From Celerinatantimonas diazotrophica (lineage in GTDB: Bacteria > Pseudomonadota > Gammaproteobacteria > Enterobacterales > Celerinatantimonadaceae), in the NCBI RefSeq assembly GCF_004339545.1, contig NZ_SMGD01000003.1, forward strand, positions 29,070 through 93,069: DNA of 64,000 nt, in the 5' to 3' direction. Positions 59,859 to 64,000 of this stretch are shown here, in pieces; position 1 is the stretch's first letter, and each line of letters starts with the position of its first letter. Position numbers and translations under genes: made by a program. A model generated the notes under the pieces. That model did not search any database, was not told the DNA's origin, and worked only from the letters and a program-made list of their open reading frames with translations.

Positions 59859-60545
59859 TTAACTGAATTGCGCTGGTGATTCAAAGCTTAACCATTGATT
59901 GCTGCGAGGATGATAAAAGCTAAGTTGGGCCGCATGCAAGTGCAGTCTGGAGGCTGCAGCTAATGCTGGAGTGCTGGCATAGAGCTTATCTCCGATAATC
60001 GGGTGACCGAGGCTTTGCATGTGGACACGTAGCTGATGGGAACGGCCCGTAACCGGCATGAGTTTTACCAGTGCGGTTTGCTCGCGCCACTCGATGATTT
60101 GCCAGTGAGTGAGCGCGTATTTTCCCTGTGTATGATCAACGATCTGTCTTGGCCGGTTAGGCCAATCGCAACGTAAAGGCAGTTCAATGCCACCTTGACT
60201 TTCACATGGATGTCCCCAAACCTCTGCTAAATAGGTTTTCTTAGGTTGCCGCTGCTGGAACTGGCGGCTCAAATGACTTTGGGCCGCCTTATTCAGAGCC
60301 ATTACGATTAATCCTGAGGTCGCCATATCCAAACGATGAACGACCCGGACATCTGGCCAGACGCGCAATGCTCGAAGAGCTAGACTCTCGCGGTGGGCTT
60401 GTTGTCGACCGGGCACTGAAAGTAACCCCGAGGGTTTGTTAAAGACCACAATATCATCATCATGATAGATCACCGGCATATAAGGTGACTGGGGTGGCTG
60501 ATAAACAAAACCATCCATTGCGATTGCAGTGCTTAATGTATTCAT
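59859..60545 (-). CDS. rluA: Dual-specificity pseudouridine synthase RluA
   Basis: Makes pseudouridine at U746 of 23S rRNA and U32 of several tRNAs. The catalytic-Asp motif is VVHRLDMATSGLIV near residue 90, and FNKPSGLLSVPGR, CDWPNRPRQ and TGRSHQLRVHM are conserved. Start at ATG 60545 gives 228 residues and lies 17 bp after rapA; a later in-frame ATG (MDGFVYQPP) is possible. An upstream in-frame extension to 60581 would overlap rapA and is not supported. Confidence 0.95.
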   Translation of the reverse strand: MNTLSTAIAMDGFVYQPPQSPYMPVIYHDDDIVVFNKPSGLLSVPGRQQAHRESLALRALRVWPDVRVVHRLDMATSGLIVMALNKAAQSHLSRQFQQRQPKKTYLAEVWGHPCESQGGIELPLRCDWPNRPRQIVDHTQGKYALTHWQIIEWREQTALVKLMPVTGRSHQLRVHMQSLGHPIIGDKLYASTPALAAASRLHLHAAQLSFYHPRSNQWLSFESPAQFS

Positions 60546-60561
60546 TCTATTTTTAATGTAG

Positions 60562-63468
60562 TTAAGATTTTGAAGGTGCAATCACAATAAAGCGCAGTGC
60601 ATCGAGTTTAAGTTGAGCTTTATCCAGATAATTTAGCACTTCCTGTTGTTGCGTCTGCCAGAACTCCAGTTCATCATCGCGAATAGCTGGGTTACGTTGT
60701 TTCAGTGCCTGCATGCGGCTTAATTCATCGCCTAATTGAGTTTTGGCTCGCATTGCCGCGTGCTTAACTAACGTTTCGACCTGCGGTTTTACCCGCTGTT
60801 GGGCTTGCCGTAGCAATTCATGGATCTGAGTTTGTGAGGCATTCACTAATTTACTACCAATGTGACGGTTAACTGCACTGAGCTGTTTGTTAAACGTTTC
60901 GAAGCCTACTTTGGCCGAAAGATCATTACCATTTTTATCCAGTAGTATACGGATTGGTGTTGCTGGGAGGTATTGGCTAACCTGATACTGTGGTGGTGCG
61001 GAAGTTTCAACGACAAACAAACACTCTAAAAAGAAATTCCCTGCTGGAAGAGCATTATTTTTTAGTAGAGCAACTGATGTTGAACCTGTTTCGGAAGATA
61101 AAATGGCATCCAATGCTGCTTCGAAAAGCGGGTGTTCTTCATTGAGCAGCGCAACTTCATCCCGATGCAGAGAACTGTCCCGATCAAATGTTACTAATTG
61201 CCCTTCGGCTGCTAATCCTGGCAGTGAAGCAACGAGCATATGTTCGGTCGGTTTAAACAGCATAATCTGTTCGCCTAAATCATCCTGCTGAACTCCCAGA
61301 ACATCAAAGAGACGTAACGTTTGGTTGATAAATTCTGGGTGGTTTTCGTGTTCGCTAATTTCAGTAACAAGTTGATGGGCTTGCTCGCCACCGTTGGAAT
61401 GCATTTCGAGTAAGCGGTCTCGGCCAGCTTCCATCTGAGCTAGCAGCGCCAGATGATCTTGATGAGTTTGTTCAATCAGGGTCTCTAATTTATCACTTTG
61501 CCCGGTAGCTAGAACTTCCATTAAATGTGGCGCATATTTTTGATATAAGGCACTGCCTGTAGCACACGGTTGTTCGAACGCATTAAGTCCATGATGGTAC
61601 CATTGCAACAGTTTATCCTGAGCTGTGTCTTGCATAAATGGGACATGAATGGCGATATCATGTTGTTGCCCGATTCGATCCAGTCGACCAATCCGTTGCT
61701 CAAGTAAATCCGGATTAGTTGGTAAATCAAATAACACCAGATGACGCGCAAATTGGAAGTTGCGCCCTTCAGAACCAATTTCTGAGCATACCATGACCTG
61801 GGCACCGGCTTCTTCTTGGGCAAAATAAGCGCCTGCTTTGTCACGCTCGAGAATACTCATTTCTTCATGGAAAACCGTACCACGAATCCCTTCTTCGGTT
61901 CGGGCCGCTTCCTCGATAGCCAAGGCCGTTTGTGCACTGGCACAGATCACTAACACTTTTTCGCGTTTATTTGCGAGTAGAAAATCAATGAGCCACTGTA
62001 CTCGAGGGTCATAGTGAGTCCACTGAATTCCTTCTCCCTCGAGAGCTTGGTAGAGTGATTCCGGATACAGTAACTGCTCGGCTCGGCTTTCATGGCTTTG
62101 TTGAGCACTCATCATATTATGTACTCGTAAAGCGGTCTGGTATTGACTAGGGAGTTTTAACGGATGGGCTTGCAACCGGCGCTGTTTAAAACCATCCACC
62201 GCTGAACGAGTATTACGGAACATAACTCGACCGGTTCCATGACAATCTAAAAGTTCATTAAACAATTTATGGCGAGCTGATTGACGAATATCGTTTTGTG
62301 AATGGTTAATCTGTTCAAGAGAAGCGGTTAAAGAGATGCCACTTAAAGATGTTAGATTATCCAAATGCTGTGCACTAATCGCTGCGTCACTCATCAGTGG
62401 TTCAGCAATTTCGGCTAATTGGTGATAATGCTTCTCTTCTTCTAAGAAAGCGTCATAGTCATGAAAACGGGCACTGTCGAGGAGTCGCAGACGAGCAAAA
62501 TGGCTAAAGTGGCCGAGTTGGTCAGGGGTTGCCGTTAATAGTAATAGACCGGGAATTTCATCGCTGAGGGCTTCCACAATCTGGAACTGTCGGTTTGGTT
62601 GTTCCGCATGCCATTCAAGGTGGTGCGCTTCGTCAACAACCATTAAATCCCATTGTGCTTCGCAAATCTGCTCAAAGCGGCGTTTTTTCGCCTTCAGCAT
62701 ATCCATGCTTACTAATACCAACTGAGCGGTGTCAAATGGGTTATCCGAATCCGCATAGGCTTCAACACAACGCTGCTCATCGAATAGACTAAATGATAAA
62801 TTAAAACGGCGCAGCATTTCGACTAACCATTGGTGCTGGAGAGTTTCGGGGACCACAATCAAAATACGCTGGGCAAGTCCTGCGGTTAGTTGCTGGTGGA
62901 TGATTAATCCCGCTTCAATGGTCTTACCTAATCCGACTTCGTCGGCAAGCATGACCCGAGGAGCAAAGCGTCGACCGACCTCCTTGGCAATGTATAATTG
63001 ATGCGCAATTAAGCTGACTTTACCCCCAAGTAATCCTCGAAGAGGAGATCGTTGGTTTGAATATCGTTGTAATAGGGCATTATGACGAATCACAAAGCGA
63101 TCAAAGCGATCAATCTGTCCGGCAAACAGTCGGTCCTGCGGTTTATTAAATTTTAAGAAATGACTTAAAAAGACTTCCTTTATTTCATCTTCTTGGTCAT
63201 TGTCATGGCGTGTTCCTTGATAGACGAGTAAGCCATCTTGCTCAATGACATTCGTGATGCTCAAATGCCAGCCATCAACATGGGTGATTTCATCACCGAG
63301 ATTAAAAACAACGCGTGTAATAGGGGCATCTTCTTTTGCATAAAGTCGGCTCTCACCCGTTGCCGGAAACAACACTGTAATCATGCGGCCTTCAACACCA
63401 ACAACTGTACCTAGACCTAACTCTGATTCGGAATCACTAATCCAACGTTGACCGAGGGAAAAAACCAT
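60562..63468 (-). CDS. rapA: RNA polymerase-recycling ATPase RapA (HepA)
   Basis: SWI2/SNF2-family protein that binds RNA polymerase and frees stalled post-termination complexes. Start at ATG 63468 gives 968 residues, exactly the E. coli length, beginning MVFSLGQRWISDSESELG; AGGAG lies 11 nt upstream, and an earlier ATG adds twelve atypical residues. Walker A is LADEVGLGKTIEAG near residue 170 and the DEAH box VVDEAHHLEW near 278; GSEGRNFQFA and EQRIGRLDRIGQ mark the second helicase lobe. Confidence 0.98.
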   Translation of the reverse strand: MVFSLGQRWISDSESELGLGTVVGVEGRMITVLFPATGESRLYAKEDAPITRVVFNLGDEITHVDGWHLSITNVIEQDGLLVYQGTRHDNDQEDEIKEVFLSHFLKFNKPQDRLFAGQIDRFDRFVIRHNALLQRYSNQRSPLRGLLGGKVSLIAHQLYIAKEVGRRFAPRVMLADEVGLGKTIEAGLIIHQQLTAGLAQRILIVVPETLQHQWLVEMLRRFNLSFSLFDEQRCVEAYADSDNPFDTAQLVLVSMDMLKAKKRRFEQICEAQWDLMVVDEAHHLEWHAEQPNRQFQIVEALSDEIPGLLLLTATPDQLGHFSHFARLRLLDSARFHDYDAFLEEEKHYHQLAEIAEPLMSDAAISAQHLDNLTSLSGISLTASLEQINHSQNDIRQSARHKLFNELLDCHGTGRVMFRNTRSAVDGFKQRRLQAHPLKLPSQYQTALRVHNMMSAQQSHESRAEQLLYPESLYQALEGEGIQWTHYDPRVQWLIDFLLANKREKVLVICASAQTALAIEEAARTEEGIRGTVFHEEMSILERDKAGAYFAQEEAGAQVMVCSEIGSEGRNFQFARHLVLFDLPTNPDLLEQRIGRLDRIGQQHDIAIHVPFMQDTAQDKLLQWYHHGLNAFEQPCATGSALYQKYAPHLMEVLATGQSDKLETLIEQTHQDHLALLAQMEAGRDRLLEMHSNGGEQAHQLVTEISEHENHPEFINQTLRLFDVLGVQQDDLGEQIMLFKPTEHMLVASLPGLAAEGQLVTFDRDSSLHRDEVALLNEEHPLFEAALDAILSSETGSTSVALLKNNALPAGNFFLECLFVVETSAPPQYQVSQYLPATPIRILLDKNGNDLSAKVGFETFNKQLSAVNRHIGSKLVNASQTQIHELLRQAQQRVKPQVETLVKHAAMRAKTQLGDELSRMQALKQRNPAIRDDELEFWQTQQQEVLNYLDKAQLKLDALRFIVIAPSKS

Positions 63469-63739
63469 TGAACAATTACTCCTAGGATATTTATATAGCT
63501 TCAAGAAAAAGGCGGCTATGTTAACCGATGGGCGCTAGTGAAGTCACCTCCATTTAGCTCTTCTATACAGGAATTTTCTTTATTAAATAAAACACATTTA
63601 ATTTGAATAAAGAATGCTACCCAAGAAAAATCAACTGTCATATTTGGTCGACCAATTAAGGCATACAACAGAACCTTGAGAGTCTTATATAGAAGAGTTT
63701 CTGAATTTGTTTGAATATTGTGCAAGTAAATAAAAAAAC
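63469..63739. other. Non-coding region between rapA and the rrn promoter
   Basis: About 270 bp of A/T-rich sequence with no gene I can support. It contains the rapA ribosome site (near 63480) and a 10-bp inverted pair, CTCTTCTATA (63558-63567) and TATAGAAGAG (63688-63697), 120 bp apart. It likely holds the rapA promoter and Fis sites upstream of the rRNA promoters. Confidence 0.5.
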
Positions 63740-63788
63740 GAAGTTTTTCATAAAAAGCCCTTGCGTAAAACTGCCGTATCCCTATAAT
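63740..63788 (+). promoter_or_regulatory. rRNA operon promoter P1 with UP element
   Basis: TTGCGT (63761-63766), a 16-bp spacer and TATAAT (63783-63788), as in rrn P1 promoters. The A/T-tract region just upstream (63729-63757, with runs of A and T) fits an UP element. The discriminator after the -10 is GC-containing, as expected for stringent control. Confidence 0.85.
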
Positions 63789-63889
63789 GCACCACCACTG
63801 ACACGGCACACCGCTTCAACGGTTGCTCTATCAGGGTTTCAGCCGGGTTTATCACGGTTGAAACGGAAAGCAAAAAACGAAAATAATCG

Positions 63890-63918
63890 TTGACAGACTT
63901 TCCGTTGATGCGTAAGAT
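63890..63918 (+). promoter_or_regulatory. rRNA operon promoter P2
   Basis: TTGACA (63890-63895), 17-bp spacer and TAAGAT (63913-63918), about 130 bp downstream of P1, the usual tandem rrn arrangement. Confidence 0.85.
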
Positions 63919-64000
63919 GCGCATCCGCTTCAACGGCAAAGTGCTGATGAAGCAACGTTCTTTAACAATCTATCAAGCAATCTGTGTGGGCACTCACAGA
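63919..64000 (+). other. rRNA leader with boxA antitermination site
   Basis: The boxA-like sequence GTTCTTTAACAAT lies at 63957-63969. The leader then has the TCTGTG ... CACAGA hairpin (63981-63986 with 63995-64000), a structure common before 16S in this group. The 16S rRNA gene itself should begin shortly past the right edge; no part of mature 16S was identified in the window. Confidence 0.85.

Noticed and set aside
63558..63697. 10-bp inverted pair 120 bp apart as ends of a mobile element
   Set aside because: There is no transposase, no target-site duplication and the interior is ordinary A/T-rich promoter DNA; chance is likely.
63516..63809. A 97-codon minus-strand frame before the rRNA operon
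   Set aside because: It would start inside rrn P1 and has no ribosome site or family resemblance; the region is promoter DNA.

Overview
The window is a stretch of gammaproteobacterial chromosome made almost entirely of conserved housekeeping genes. Gene order points to the Vibrionales/Aeromonadales/Alteromonadales part of the class rather than to an enteric. Examples are pmbA next to an mgtE-type Mg2+ transporter and the npr-rapZ-ptsN-rpoN cluster, folA convergent with apaH, a peroxiredoxin-glutaredoxin fusion, and DUF3530 and LysE genes. I cannot name the genus. No prophage, insertion sequence, CRISPR array, integron or tRNA was seen.

Layout. 1-1784: edge of a YfaZ-type outer-membrane protein, a LysE exporter and tag, all on the minus strand. 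1785-13356: csrD, then mreBCD-maf-rng-yhdP-nitrilase on the plus strand (cell shape, RNA decay, envelope lipid transport). 13362-16858: tldD and pmbA, the two subunits of one protease, flanking darP. 16919-25999 (minus): mgtE; npr-rapZ-ptsN-rpoN (nitrogen PTS and sigma-54); lptB-lptA-lptC-kdsC-kdsD-yrbG (LPS transport and Kdo synthesis). 26141-30723 (plus): mlaFEDCB-ibaG-murA. 30809-34138 (minus): degS, degQ, zapG. 34363-37870 (plus): zapE, rplM-rpsI, sspA-sspB. 37919-41307 (minus): dolP, diaA, yraN, lpoA. 41469-42730 (plus): rsmI and the RNase P RNA gene rnpB with a textbook sigma-70 promoter. 42935-45987: a glutathione-dependent formaldehyde detoxification pair (frmA-fghA) with a divergent LysR regulator. 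46185-48133 (minus): peroxiredoxin-glutaredoxin and ispB. 48375-50897 (plus): rplU-rpmA-obgE, folA. 50879-56823 (minus): apaH, apaG, rsmA, surA, lptD. 57115-57972: djlA (plus). 57991-63468 (minus): 2-hydroxyacid dehydrogenase, DUF3530 protein, rluA, rapA. 63469-64000: tandem promoters and leader of an rRNA operon whose 16S gene should begin just past the right edge.

The dominant theme is the envelope. LptD, LptA, LptB, LptC, KdsC and KdsD build and export LPS. SurA, DegQ and DegS fold or police outer-membrane proteins. The Mla system and YhdP move phospholipids. MreBCD, MurA, LpoA, IspB, ZapG and ZapE serve wall synthesis and division.

I found no convincing undescribed system. The points most worth a second look are gaps and small anomalies. 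hpf is absent from the rpoN cluster and pdxA is absent between surA and rsmA, and each gap holds an unexplained inverted repeat. petABC is absent between rpsI and sspA. A protein-like open stretch with an early stop lies just upstream of csrD. The Obg GTPase has NKVE where NKxD is expected. A hairpin-plus-12-mer element follows both frmA and fghA. A 12-bp direct repeat lies downstream of both rRNA promoters.
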